Origin: Bacteroidota bacterium
Lineage (GTDB): Bacteria; Bacteroidota; Bacteroidia; Chitinophagales; Chitinophagaceae
Assembly (NCBI GenBank): GCA_947476825.1
Contig: CANJRV010000014.1
Location: forward strand, 1 to 44,627
DNA length: 44,627 nucleotides
Reading direction: 5' to 3'
Both the position numbers and the translations under genes were made by a program. Numbering within the stretch: position 1 is the stretch's first letter; each line of letters starts with the position of its first letter. Positions 10,658 to 20,381 of the stretch are shown one piece after another. The notes beneath the pieces are model-generated. The model was not told where the DNA came from, ran no database searches, and worked only from the letters and a program-made list of their open reading frames with translations.

Positions 10658-13600
10658 ATGAATCTAGGCTATTTGCAAGAATTGTATGCACAACATCCAG
10701 AACTAAAAAATATTTTAGATGAAGTACTGTGTCCAAAACCCAAATTAATCTGTTTACAAAATTCATTTGCTTCTTCCTTTTCCTTTATCGCGACAAGCAT
10801 TTTCAAGCAAGCGAATGTCAACCATGTTTTTATTCTTGATGACAAGGAAAGTGCTGCATACTTTCATAACGATTTTGAGTCATTGAGTCAGGCACTTGAT
10901 ATTTGTTTATTTCCAGATAGTTATAAAAAAACAGGTACAATAAGTGAGTTGAATAGTAGCCATGTGATGTTGCGTGCAGAAGCTTTGATGAAGTTTAATG
11001 TTGAAACGCCTCATCGTAAAGTATTAATTACTTATCCTGAAGCACTCATCGAAAAAGTAATTAACCGAGATACCTTTTCGAAGAATACTATATTCATTAA
11101 GCAAAATCAAAAATTAGATATTGAATTTCTGATAGAATTCATGATAGAAATGGGTTTTACCAAAGTTGATTTTGTGTACGAACCGGGTCAATTTGCGATT
11201 CGAGGTGGCATCATCGACATTTATTCATTTGGCAATGAGCATCCTTATCGTATAGAATTATTTGATGATGAGGTAGATACGATTCGTATTTTCAATCCAG
11301 AAACACAATTATCGGAAAGAAAACTATTGCAAGTCACCATCATTCCGAATATTGAAACCCATTTTTCGAGTAATGAAAAAATGGGTTTGTTTGATTTTCT
11401 TCCAGCAAACACGGTGATATGGGTGCATGATGCCGAACTCATGATGGAACGCATTCGTAAAATGGAAAACCATTTAATTGAAAAAGGTAACATTCATATT
11501 TTAGATGAAAAAGAAGAAGAAATTACCTTGACCAAAAATGATTTTACGAGTTGTGATTTACTCATTTCGCAAATTCAAAAAAGAACGGTTATCGAATTTG
11601 GGAAAGGATTTGCAGAGGATATTTTTTCGATGCCTATCCACAAAACAATTGTTTTACATACAAAAGAACAGCCCTCATTCAATCGCAATTTTGAATGGCT
11701 CATTAAAGATTTAAAAGAAAGAACGGAAGAGCATTTTACACTTTTTATTTTCGCAGAAAACCCGAAACAACTAGAAAGATTGCGATCCATTTTTGCAGAA
11801 TTGCAAGCCAATATTTTATTTACGCCTATTCCCATATCCATTGCCAACGGATTTATAGACAATGATATCAAGGTCGTTTGCTATACAGATCACCAATTAT
11901 TCCAGCGTTACCATAAATACAAAATGAAGCAGGCTTATAGCCAAGGAAAAGCTTTGAGTCTGCGCGCGTTAAAGGAATTGCAACCAGGTGATTTTGTTGC
12001 ACATATAGATCATGGAATTGGTAGATATAGTGGCTTACAAAAGATTGATGTGAATGGCGTGATGCAAGAGGCTGTAAGGATTTTATACAAAGACAATGAT
12101 GTTTTGTATGTCAATATTAATTCACTGCATAAAATAACCAAGTTTACAGGCAAGGAAGGGACAGAACCTAAAATGCATAAAATTGGCAGTGGTGTTTGGG
12201 AAAAATTAAAGAATAAAACAAAGAAACAAGTAAAAGATATTGCAGGCGATTTAATCAAATTATATGCGGAAAGAAAAGCATCCAAAGGATTTGCGCATTC
12301 ACCAGATTCGTATTTGCAAACGGAGCTAGAAGCTACCTTTATGTATGAAGATACTCCGGACCAATACAAAGCAACATTGGATGTGAAGAAGGACATGGAA
12401 AGTGAATACCCAATGGATAGATTAGTTTGTGGCGATGTTGGGTTCGGCAAAACAGAAGTCGCCATTAGAGCAGCTTTCAAGAGTGTGACGGATAGTAAAC
12501 AAGCAGTCATCTTAGTACCGACTACGATATTGGCATATCAGCATTATCAGAATATTAAAGAACGACTGAAAGACTTTCCTTGTACGGTAGATTATATCAA
12601 TCGTTTTAAATCTTCCAAGCAAAAAAAGGAAACTTTGCAACGTTTAGTTGAAGGGAAAATTGACATCATTGTTGGTACGCATGCTTTGCTTGGCAAGGAT
12701 GTAAAATACAAAGACCTTGGTATTTTAATCATTGATGAAGAACAAAAATTTGGTGTTGGCGCAAAGGAGAAAATCAGAAGTTTTAAAGCCAATGTAGATA
12801 CGCTCACGCTTACTGCAACGCCCATTCCTCGCACTTTGCAATTTTCATTAATGGGTGCTAGAGATTTGTCGGTTATCAATACGCCACCGCCAAATCGACA
12901 ATCTGTTCATACGGAATTAGCCATGTTTAACGACGAACTCATACGAGATGCAATCTATTATGAAACAGAAAGAGGTGGTCAAGTTTTTTTCATTCACAAT
13001 CGAGTGCAAGGTTTAGCAGAAATGAAATCTCATTTGCAAAAACTTTGTCCAGATATCAGTGTTGGCATGGCGCATGGTCAATTAGAAGGCGATGAATTAG
13101 AAGAAGCCATTTTAGATTTCATGGCGCATAAATATGATGTCTTGTTATGTACAAATATTGTAGAAAGCGGTGTAGATATTTCTAACGCCAATACCATGAT
13201 TATCAATAATGCCCATCAATTTGGATTAAGCGATTTACATCAGTTGAGAGGACGAGTTGGACGTAGCAACAAAAAAGCATTCTGTTATTTACTTTCTCCT
13301 TCTTTAAGTTTATTGCCAAGTGATTCTAAAAAGCGATTACAAACCATAGAACAATATAGTGAGCTTGGTAGTGGGTTTGCCATTTCTATGCGCGACTTAG
13401 ACATAAGAGGCGCTGGCAATATGTTGGGTGGTGAACAAAGTGGATTCATTACGGATATTGGCTTTGAAATGTATCAGAAAATTTTGAATGAAGCGATAAG
13501 AGAATTGAAACACAATGAATTTAAAGAAGTATTTAAGGATCAGATTCTAGATAAACAAGATTATGTAAGTGATTGCACTGTTGATACTGATTTGGAAATA

Positions 13601-14017
13601 TTGATTCCTGATTCCTACGTGGAAAGTATTGCCGAAAGACTATCTTTATATACAAGATTGGATGATTGTGAAAAAGAGGAAGAATTGATTCACTTTCAAG
13701 ATTCATTAATTGATCGATTTGGTGCCATTCCTAAACCAGTAAAAGATTTATTTACAGCGCTTCGCGTTCGTTGGAAAGCAAAAGAATTAGGCTTTGAAAA
13801 AATCGTTTTAAAAAACAAACAGCTTAGATTATATTTTATTTCCAATCCTGATTCACCCTATTTTGAAAGCGAAACTTTTAAAAGAATATTGAACGTTCTG
13901 CAAATGCAAATTAAAAATGCAAGACTAAAAAATGTGGGAACAAACTTCATGCTTGTGATTGATCAAGTCAACACAATTAACGAGGTAGAAAGGCTATTTC
14001 TTTTAATGGCAAATTAA
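10658..14017 (+). CDS. mfd: Transcription-repair coupling factor
   Basis: An ATP-driven translocase that removes RNA polymerase stalled at lesions and recruits UvrA. The full-length 1119 residues show the UvrB-like N-terminal region (GFTKVDFVYEPGQFAIRGGIIDIYS), the RNA-polymerase-interacting domain (GDFVAHIDHGIGRYSG, about 442-457) and the SF2 helicase. The helicase motifs include Walker A GDVGFGKTE (about 594), IIDEEQKFGVG (about 692), LTATPIPRTL, and the TRG-like DISNANTMIINNAHQFGLSD with QLRGRVGRS. A TRCF C-terminal domain follows. The start is the ATG at 10658 just after a -7-like box. Several long antisense frames inside it are shadows. Confidence 0.98.
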   Translation: MNLGYLQELYAQHPELKNILDEVLCPKPKLICLQNSFASSFSFIATSIFKQANVNHVFILDDKESAAYFHNDFESLSQALDICLFPDSYKKTGTISELNSSHVMLRAEALMKFNVETPHRKVLITYPEALIEKVINRDTFSKNTIFIKQNQKLDIEFLIEFMIEMGFTKVDFVYEPGQFAIRGGIIDIYSFGNEHPYRIELFDDEVDTIRIFNPETQLSERKLLQVTIIPNIETHFSSNEKMGLFDFLPANTVIWVHDAELMMERIRKMENHLIEKGNIHILDEKEEEITLTKNDFTSCDLLISQIQKRTVIEFGKGFAEDIFSMPIHKTIVLHTKEQPSFNRNFEWLIKDLKERTEEHFTLFIFAENPKQLERLRSIFAELQANILFTPIPISIANGFIDNDIKVVCYTDHQLFQRYHKYKMKQAYSQGKALSLRALKELQPGDFVAHIDHGIGRYSGLQKIDVNGVMQEAVRILYKDNDVLYVNINSLHKITKFTGKEGTEPKMHKIGSGVWEKLKNKTKKQVKDIAGDLIKLYAERKASKGFAHSPDSYLQTELEATFMYEDTPDQYKATLDVKKDMESEYPMDRLVCGDVGFGKTEVAIRAAFKSVTDSKQAVILVPTTILAYQHYQNIKERLKDFPCTVDYINRFKSSKQKKETLQRLVEGKIDIIVGTHALLGKDVKYKDLGILIIDEEQKFGVGAKEKIRSFKANVDTLTLTATPIPRTLQFSLMGARDLSVINTPPPNRQSVHTELAMFNDELIRDAIYYETERGGQVFFIHNRVQGLAEMKSHLQKLCPDISVGMAHGQLEGDELEEAILDFMAHKYDVLLCTNIVESGVDISNANTMIINNAHQFGLSDLHQLRGRVGRSNKKAFCYLLSPSLSLLPSDSKKRLQTIEQYSELGSGFAISMRDLDIRGAGNMLGGEQSGFITDIGFEMYQKILNEAIRELKHNEFKEVFKDQILDKQDYVSDCTVDTDLEILIPDSYVESIAERLSLYTRLDDCEKEEELIHFQDSLIDRFGAIPKPVKDLFTALRVRWKAKELGFEKIVLKNKQLRLYFISNPDSPYFESETFKRILNVLQMQIKNARLKNVGTNFMLVIDQVNTINEVERLFLLMAN

Positions 14018-14177
14018 AATTCGAGGGATCATATTTTAATAAAAAAAATACGTCTCGTTTTACTAATTGTCTACAACCCTTACGAATACTACAATCGCCT
14101 CTTATCCACATCATTGTGCATTACTATTTCGGCTCATGCCTAATGCATACTATACTTTTACCAGCAAAAGACAACCC

Positions 14178-14837
14178 ATGACTTTAGAACAATTGATGCT
14201 GCAAAGTGAGGCTTTAATATTTGGTGCGGACAAACCTTTAACAGCAATGGACATTATTCAATTATTAATAGATTCTTCCTCTGATGAAAAAATAGATTTA
14301 GATAAATTAGCAAGTGCGTTAGAAGCAGTTGTCGAAAAATACTCTTCTGATTTTTATCCATTTGAAGTAAAACAAATTGGTGGCGGTTATCAATTTTTGA
14401 CTAAGAAAGATTTTTATCCTTCTTTAGCAAAACTAAATGGCGAGAAATTTGTGAAACGACTTTCCACTGCCGCCTTAGAAACTCTTTCTATTATTGCATA
14501 CAAACAACCAATAACTAAAGGAGAAATTGAAAATATTAGAGGCGTCAATTCTGATTATTCTGTACAAAAATTATTAGAGAAAGAACTTATCGTTATTTCA
14601 GGAAGAATGGAAGACATGGTTGGAAAACCGCTAACGTACAACACTTCTAAATCTTTCATGGATTATCTTGGATTAAATAATTTGGATGAACTTCCTAAAT
14701 TAAATGAAATCTTGCAACAAGAAATGTTAGTTCCAACTGCTGCATTAGATGCTATTCCAGAGCCCAATACGCAATTAGTGGTTGGCGAAGATGGCGAACT
14801 AAAAGAAATTGAAACTTTACCTAGTCAGGAGAATTAA
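14178..14837 (+). CDS. scpB: Segregation and condensation protein B
   Basis: A kleisin-associated subunit of the SMC-ScpAB complex that compacts and resolves chromosomes. From ATG 14178 it has 219 residues and begins TLEQLMLQSEALIFGADKPL, the usual family start. A longer frame exists from a TTG at 14067, but its 37 extra residues look non-conserved. Two winged-helix domains are evident, the second with LSTAALETLSIIAYKQPITK and EIENIRGVNSDYSVQKLLEK, the most conserved ScpB stretch. A weak -7-like TACTTTTA at 14153-14160 would agree with the shorter form. scpA is not adjacent. A low-complexity acidic tail ends the protein. Confidence 0.93.
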   Translation: MTLEQLMLQSEALIFGADKPLTAMDIIQLLIDSSSDEKIDLDKLASALEAVVEKYSSDFYPFEVKQIGGGYQFLTKKDFYPSLAKLNGEKFVKRLSTAALETLSIIAYKQPITKGEIENIRGVNSDYSVQKLLEKELIVISGRMEDMVGKPLTYNTSKSFMDYLGLNNLDELPKLNEILQQEMLVPTAALDAIPEPNTQLVVGEDGELKEIETLPSQEN

Positions 14838-15373
14838 TTCTAAGAGGAGGATAATTCTATCTGCTTTTACAAGTATTGCTATTCAACATTTTCTGCCTTT
14901 GCCAATTAAGTATTGATGCTGTTTAGTTACATGAACTTCATGTACAATGTATAGCTTTACAATTAGTGCTTTGGTTTATATCATTAATTGTAAAATTGCC
15001 TGCCATCTCCTATTGAATATGAATAGTTAGCTTGAAGGTAAAGTAAATTTTGGTTCCAAATTCTTAATGAATATAATGTACGTATTAGTTCGATTTTTAC
15101 GCCAAAAACCTTATGCAACAGTTGTTTGAACATCACAATTGATTTTAAAATAATGTAGTTTAGTATCCTTTTTCTACCTCAATTGTGAATAACTCCACTT
15201 TCTTATTGGAAGAAATCATTAAATAAAGTACTATTTTACAAAATACATCCCTCTAAAATGCGCATCAAGTAAGCATTTACCCATAGTGGCACATAATTTG
15301 TAGTAAAATAGCGTAAAATGTTGAAAAATAGTAGATAACTTTGCCAATTGGCTCGATATTTTTCTAATACAAA
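14838..15373. other. Gene-free stretch of 536 bp
   Basis: No supported gene or RNA is visible between scpB and the broken CotH gene. It contains a 17-bp perfect palindrome at 14928-14944 (TACATGAACTTCATGTA) and a 10-bp inverted repeat TTTACAATTA 14956-14965 / TAATTGTAAA 14985-14994. At its right end is a TAACTTTG box. Confidence 0.5.
15336..15343 (+). promoter_or_regulatory. Putative -7 box (TAACTTTG) of the CotH-family gene
   Basis: Exact TAnnTTTG match 30 bases before the ATG at 15374. No clear -33 element. Confidence 0.45.
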
Positions 15374-17781
15374 ATGCAAACTATGATTACCATTCTAAAG
15401 AATAATCCAGTAGCAAAACTGAAAATTAAATTTGCCATATTGAGTTTTTTATTGGGCATCGTTTCCCTAGGCATTTCCGCACAAACAGTAACTTTTAGTG
15501 GCCCAGGCGCCCAAATAGCAGACTCTAGCGTAACTGAATATGATATTGAAGTTGCCAATGTTCCTCAACAATTCATGAGTCCAAATTTTGGATTAGTAAG
15601 TATACAATTAAATATTACTCATCCTTATTTACAAAATTTAAGAGCCATATTAATGACGCCACGCGGAACAGTTATCAAATTATTTACAGGAGTTGGTGGT
15701 AATTTCGACGACATGACGAACACTATTTTGAGTGATACTGCCTCTACTGCCATAGCTGGAACTATACTTGCCCCTTATGCAGGTTATTACAAACCTGAAG
15801 AATTGCTTGGTAATGCCAATAATTATCAGCCGTTAAACGGAACATGGAAATTATTTATTTTTGATGACGCAGTAACCGCGGTAGGCACCTTAAATTATTG
15901 GAACATTACTTTTGGTTCAAACGCAAGCAGTCCCTCTCCTTTTTCAAGTAATATCCCTATTATATATATCAATACCTATAATCAATCATTAGATAATATA
16001 AATTATGATTCAGCATATATAAGAATTCTCAATCATCCACTTGGAAATGCAAAAAAAATGTAACTGATTCTGTAAGTGAGTATCAAGGTAACGCTGTAAT
16101 AAAAATAAGAGGACAGTATACCCTTCAATTGCCACAAAAATCCTATGGTCTCTCTCTATTGTCAAATTCTTGGACAGACACAAGTGCAGCCATGATGGGT
16201 ATGCCAACAGGTCAAGATTGGGTACTTATCGGTGGTTATAATGACAAATCATTTATTCGGAATACACTCATGTATAAATTATTCAATGAAATGGGTCATT
16301 ATGCTTCGCATACCAAACATTGTTAAGTTTTTTTAAATGGCGAATATATTGGTCTCTACATATTTATGGAAAAAATACGCAGAGCAAGTAATCGCCTCCC
16401 TATTACAAAAATGCTAGCCACAGATACAACAGGCGACAATCTAACTGGGGGATACATTTTTCGACATGATTATATAATTGACACCACCGGTTGGAATTCT
16501 CAAGTAGGACCACCAGACTGTCCAAGCAATGTGGCAAATTATCAATACGAATACCCAAGTGAAAATAATATTCAACCTACTCAAAAAAGTTATTTACAAC
16601 AATTTGTAGACACCTTTGAACAACGAATTTTTAGCCCAGAATTTGCAGACCCTAAAAAAGGGTATAGACCATTGTGTGATATCCCATCTTTTGCAGATTA
16701 TTTAATTTGCAATGAATTTGCTTGGAATGGAGATGGCTTTGCAAAGAGCTTTTTTATGCACAAAGACAGAGATTCCAAAGATGGCAAATTACATGCAGGT
16801 CCTATCTGGGATTTTGATTGGGCTTTAAAACGTATGCCTTGGACTAATCCCGCTGATATGTCGGGTTGGAGCTATACAACCTACCCTTGCAATAATTTAC
16901 AAGCCACCTTGCCGTGGCATTCCGTTATGATGACAGATACTTTCTTTCAAAACAGTGTTCGTTGTCGATGGCAAGAATTTAGAAAAACTATTTTAAACAA
17001 AACTTCTATTTATCATTACATTGATTCTATGGCAGCCTATTTAGAAGAAGCACAACTAAGACATTATGTAAGATGGCCTATTTGGGGAATTAATGTTGGC
17101 ACCAATGAATTACCTCCATTCGCTATGAATTATCGTGAAGAATTAGATTCATTAAAAGCAACTATCGGTCGACGATTAATATGGTTAGATGCAAACATCC
17201 CTGGGCATTGTGCATCCAGTGTAACAACTCCAATTGTAAAATCAGATACTATCACAAAGGTATTTACTTGTTTAACTTGCACTGCTACAGTTTGCACTTC
17301 AATTGAAAATAGTGAATTACCGATTGGACCTGGCCCTACTACCTATTCCACCTGTGATATCCCAGTCGGCTATAGTGCAGAATTTTCTAACACAAACGGC
17401 TGTATAACAATCACCCCTAGTCTTATTCATCCAACAGCAGACACAGAAATGACATGTTTAATATCCTGCAAACTAGGCATCTGTGATACAACATTTATTA
17501 TTCTCATTCCACCACCAATTCCTATTATTCCTTCTCTTGAAGCAGGTGTTTCTTTATATCCAACCCCTACCTCAACTGTATTATACATGCAAGCTACCAA
17601 TACATTTATTGCAAATATTCAAATTCTGGACATTTCTGGAAGAGTTATTTACTCAAATTCCGACATGGATAGCAACAATTTCAGGAAGGAAATAAATACG
17701 AGTACTTGGCATTCAGGTATCTACTTTGCTACAGTCACTACAGACGAATACCGTGTTACTTATAAAATCATAAAGGAATAG
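15374..17781 (+). pseudogene. Secreted P-domain/CotH kinase-like protein with T9SS sorting domain, broken
   Basis: Three consecutive frame pieces encode one protein. Piece 1 (15374-16063) has a signal peptide ending GISAQ and a proprotein-convertase P-like domain (QNLRAILMTPRGTVIKLF, NGTWKLFIFDD). Piece 2, in another frame from about 16057, carries NVTDSVSEYQGNAVIKIRG and KSYGLSLL. After an in-frame TAA at 16324-16326, piece 3 continues VFLNGEYIGLYIFMEKI, the CotH core, with CDIPSFADYLICNEF, DRDSKDGKLHAGPIWDFDWA and a C-terminal type A sorting domain (SLYPTPTSTVLYM, DISGRVIY, SGIYFATV). One extra A in the A8 run at 16051-16058 restores the first junction. A T-to-G change would turn the TAA into GAA, giving the family CEVFLNGEY. 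Two independent lesions point to a pseudogene, or less likely to errors in the assembly. Confidence 0.85.
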
Positions 17782-17928
17782 AATATTCAATGTAAAAGTC
17801 AGGCAAGACTAATATTGTTTTCATCATTTTCCCTCCTACTTCCGTTTACAAATCAATCATTAAGATTGGGATTACATACTTTTACTCAACGTGAATTATA
17901 ATAATCAAGTCCTTTGAGTTAGCCTCAT

Positions 17929-17961
17929 AAAAAAACCGTCCTACATTGAACGGTTTTTTTT
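17929..17961. terminator. Bidirectional Rho-independent terminator
   Basis: AAAAAAACCGT at 17929-17939 pairs with ACGGTTTTTTT at 17950-17960 around a 10-base loop. Runs of A and T on the two sides allow termination of both the CotH gene (+) and rpsP (-), which converge here. Confidence 0.85.
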
Positions 17962-17981
17962 ATAATTATAGGAATGAATTA

Positions 17982-18635
17982 TTATTCGGCTGCTGGAGCT
18001 TCTGCTTCAGTGCTTGCTGTTTCCTCCGTTGCCGCAACTGGTGCTTCCGCAACTGGTGCTTCCGCAACTGGTGCTTCCGAAACTGGTGTTTCCGCAACTG
18101 GTGCTTCAACAACTGGTGCTTCAACAACTGGTGCTTCAACAACTGGAGTTTCTGCTACTTCATTTACTGCTTCTTCTTCCTGTACAGCTGGAGCAACTTC
18201 TGCTACAACTGGTTTTGGTGCTTCAACTACTTTAATGATTGGTTGAATTTTAGAAGCCGCTTTTGTTTTTTTATGACTTTCTTGGCGATCAGCAACTAAA
18301 ACTTCGTGAGAACCATTCCAAGATTCAAACTTCTTATTTGCTTCTTCTTCTGAAAATAAGCCCAATTTAACACCACGCAATAAATGCTTCATATACAATA
18401 CCCCTTTAAAAGAAAGTATTCTATTAACAGTATGCGTTGGTTCAGCGCCTTGACCTAGCCAATGTAAAGAACGCTCACGATTAATTTGAATGGTAGCAGG
18501 TACTGTCAAAGGATTATAGGTACCTAATTTTTCGATGAATTTACCATCGCGACGTGAAGTTGAGTTAGCAACTACGATAAAATAAAATGGGCGTTTCTTA
18601 GCGCCATGACGTTGAAGTCTGATTTTTACTGACAT
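17982..18635 (-). CDS. rpsP: 30S ribosomal protein S16 with long repeat tail
   Basis: The first 80 or so residues are a standard bS16 (SVKIRLQRHGAKKRPFYFIV, RRDGKFIEKLGTYNPL), which binds 16S rRNA in the body of the small subunit. The protein is 217 residues against about 80-90 in most bacteria. Residues 80-140 form the extension known in Bacteroidota. Residues 162-201 are eight pentapeptide units of the type E(A/T)PV(V/A/S), encoded by a 15-bp tandem repeat, followed by an acidic Ala/Glu end. The start is the ATG at 18635. A TACCTTCG box at 18687-18694 is a likely promoter. rimM and trmD, common partners, are not downstream. Confidence 0.96.
   Translation of the reverse strand: MSVKIRLQRHGAKKRPFYFIVVANSTSRRDGKFIEKLGTYNPLTVPATIQINRERSLHWLGQGAEPTHTVNRILSFKGVLYMKHLLRGVKLGLFSEEEANKKFESWNGSHEVLVADRQESHKKTKAASKIQPIIKVVEAPKPVVAEVAPAVQEEEAVNEVAETPVVEAPVVEAPVVEAPVAETPVSEAPVAEAPVAEAPVAATEETASTEAEAPAAE
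18033..18152 (-). repeat. 15-bp tandem repeat inside rpsP
   Basis: Eight imperfect 15-bp units encode the E(A/T)PV pentapeptides. Unit-to-unit differences fall into two homogeneous groups: GCAACTGGTGCTTCC types and ACAACTGGTGCTTCA types on the plus strand. This suggests recent duplication of individual units. Confidence 0.9.
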
Positions 18636-18780
18636 AAATAATAGAGATTATTTTAGTTTTGGGTTAATAAATTTTTTATTGGAGTGCGAAGGTAAGTTTT
18701 AATTTTATAAAATTTGACACATTTTACTTCTTATTTAATTATTTTTTCCAAATAAACTATATTGTATTGACAAGAACTAG

Positions 18781-18788
18781 TACTTTTG
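18781..18788 (+). promoter_or_regulatory. -7 box (TACTTTTG) eight bases from the mlaE ATG
   Basis: Exact TAnnTTTG match. It lies downstream of the alternative TTG at 18767, so it supports ATG 18797 as the true start and implies a leader of a few bases at most. Confidence 0.5.
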
Positions 18789-18796
18789 AATGCTCC

Positions 18797-19537
18797 ATGA
18801 TAAAATTTTTAGAACATTTTGGAAGTTACCTATACATGCTCAAAGGTATGTTTACTCGACCTGAAAACTTGCGTGTCTATTGGAAAGAATTTATTCATCA
18901 ATGTTATGATATTGGCATAGGTTCCATAGGAATAGTCTTTATTATCTCTTTGTTTTTAGGCGCAGTTACTACCGTGCAAACAGCCTATCAATTAATTAGT
19001 CCGCTTGTCCAAAAATATGTGATTGCACAAATCATTCGCGATAGCACTCTATTAGAATTATCCCCTACTGTTGTTTGTATTGTATTGGCTGGGGTAGTAG
19101 GTTCCAAAATTGCATCTGAATTAGGCAACATGCGGGTGAGCGAACAAATCGATGCGCTTGAAATTATGGGCATTAATACGAAGACGTATTTGATAGCACC
19201 CAAAATTGTAGCTGCACTTCTAGTCATTCCCTGTTTGATAAGCATATCTATGTTCTTGAGTATTGCTGGCGGATATTTTGCGGGTACGTTCACGGGTATA
19301 TTATCTGAGCAACAATTTTCGCAAGGTTTATTGAAAGACTTCACGACTTTTAATCTCACCTTCGGACTAATCAAAGCATTCACCTTTGCTTTCATCATTA
19401 CGAGTATTTCTGCTTACTTTGGTTATAATGTTCGTGGTGGCGCACTAGAAATAGGAAGAGCATCTACCACTTCGGTTGTCATTAGTTGCATACTGATACT
19501 ATTTGCCGATTATGGATTAGCCGCTTTATTATTATAG
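18797..19537 (+). CDS. mlaE: MlaE-family lipid ABC transporter permease
   Basis: Inner-membrane permease of the Mla-type system that moves phospholipids between the inner and outer membranes. 246 residues from ATG 18797; a frame extension to a TTG at 18767 is upstream of the likely promoter. Five or six hydrophobic segments are visible. Family stretches include GIVFIISLFLGAVTTVQTAY, the ELSPTVVCIVLAGVVGSKIA coupling region, ELGNMRVSEQIDALEIMGI and GYNVRGGALEIGRASTTSVV. It is followed by the ATPase gene mlaF after about 58 bp. The mlaD substrate-binding gene that often follows is absent here. Confidence 0.94.
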   Translation: MIKFLEHFGSYLYMLKGMFTRPENLRVYWKEFIHQCYDIGIGSIGIVFIISLFLGAVTTVQTAYQLISPLVQKYVIAQIIRDSTLLELSPTVVCIVLAGVVGSKIASELGNMRVSEQIDALEIMGINTKTYLIAPKIVAALLVIPCLISISMFLSIAGGYFAGTFTGILSEQQFSQGLLKDFTTFNLTFGLIKAFTFAFIITSISAYFGYNVRGGALEIGRASTTSVVISCILILFADYGLAALLL

Positions 19538-19595
19538 ACTCAAGTATTAATTACCACACACAACTTTTTTTTATAAACAGCATTAAAAAATAATT

Positions 19596-20381
19596 TTGAT
19601 AGAAATTAAACATATTAAAAAATCTTTTTCGGATAAAACTGTTTTGCAAGACATTTCGTGCAATATGGAAAGTGGGAAAGTGAATTTAATTATTGGATCA
19701 AGCGGAAGTGGCAAAACTGTATTGATGAAGTGTATTGTTGGATTAATGAATGTAGATGCAGGTGAAATAAAATACGAAGGCATTGATTTTGTGAACATGG
19801 AAGAAAAAGATCGCAAAGAGCTCAGAACCCAGATTGGGATGTTATTTCAAGGCTCTGCATTATTCGACAGCATGACTGTTGAACAAAATGTAATGTTCCC
19901 ATTAGACATGTTTACAAAAATGAATTTTAGCGAAAAGAAAAAACGTATTAATGCGGTTTTAGATGAAGTCAATCTCAAGGATTCCAACAACAAATTTCCA
20001 GCGGCATTAAGTGGTGGAATGAAAAAAAGAGTAGCATTAGCGAGAGCAATTGTATTAAATCCGAAATATTTGTTTTGTGACGAACCCAATTCAGGACTAG
20101 ACCCTCAGACGTCCTTGGTAATTGACAAACTCATCATGCAAATCACGAAGGAATATAATATAACTACAATCATCAATACCCACGATATGAATACCGTGAT
20201 GGAAAGTGGTGACCATATTGTTTACTTGCATCAAGGAAAGAAACAATGGGAAGGGACCAATAAGGAAATTATTTATAGCCAAGACACTTACCTCAATGAT
20301 TTTATTTTTGCTTCTGAATTTTTACAAAGTGCCAAACAAATGAAAATTCAGTACGCTAATGCAAAAACAAACACACCATAG
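19596..20381 (+). CDS. mlaF: MlaF-family ABC transporter ATPase
   Basis: ATPase subunit partnering the MlaE permease. 261 residues with Walker A GSSGSGKT (34-41), Q-loop MLFQGSALFD, signature LSGGMKKRVALARA (about 138-151), Walker B YLFCDEP and the H-loop in INTHDM. The start is a TTG at 19596. Homologues begin with the same IEIKxIxKSF strand, and the next ATG (19665) would remove the first strands. Oddly, the TTG forms the end of an exact -7-like sequence (TAATTTTG, 19591-19598). If that were a real promoter the start would have to be elsewhere, so I take it as chance. The 3' end overlaps nhaD by 26 bp, tail to tail. Confidence 0.93.
   Translation: MIEIKHIKKSFSDKTVLQDISCNMESGKVNLIIGSSGSGKTVLMKCIVGLMNVDAGEIKYEGIDFVNMEEKDRKELRTQIGMLFQGSALFDSMTVEQNVMFPLDMFTKMNFSEKKKRINAVLDEVNLKDSNNKFPAALSGGMKKRVALARAIVLNPKYLFCDEPNSGLDPQTSLVIDKLIMQITKEYNITTIINTHDMNTVMESGDHIVYLHQGKKQWEGTNKEIIYSQDTYLNDFIFASEFLQSAKQMKIQYANAKTNTP

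Noticed and set aside
12010-12510. 166-codon minus-strand frame inside mfd
   Set aside because: No family features; mfd is intact and strongly conserved on the other strand.
14067-14177. TTG start extending scpB by 37 residues
   Set aside because: The extension is not like the family, and ATG 14178 gives the standard N-terminus.
16049-16063. Programmed frameshift at the A8 run of the CotH gene
   Set aside because: Slippage is possible on A runs, but the nonsense codon 260 bp downstream would still stop the product.
17946-18299. Plus-strand frame with NWCFRN repeats
   Set aside because: It is the antisense shadow of the rpsP tail repeat. The minus-strand frame encodes a clear S16.
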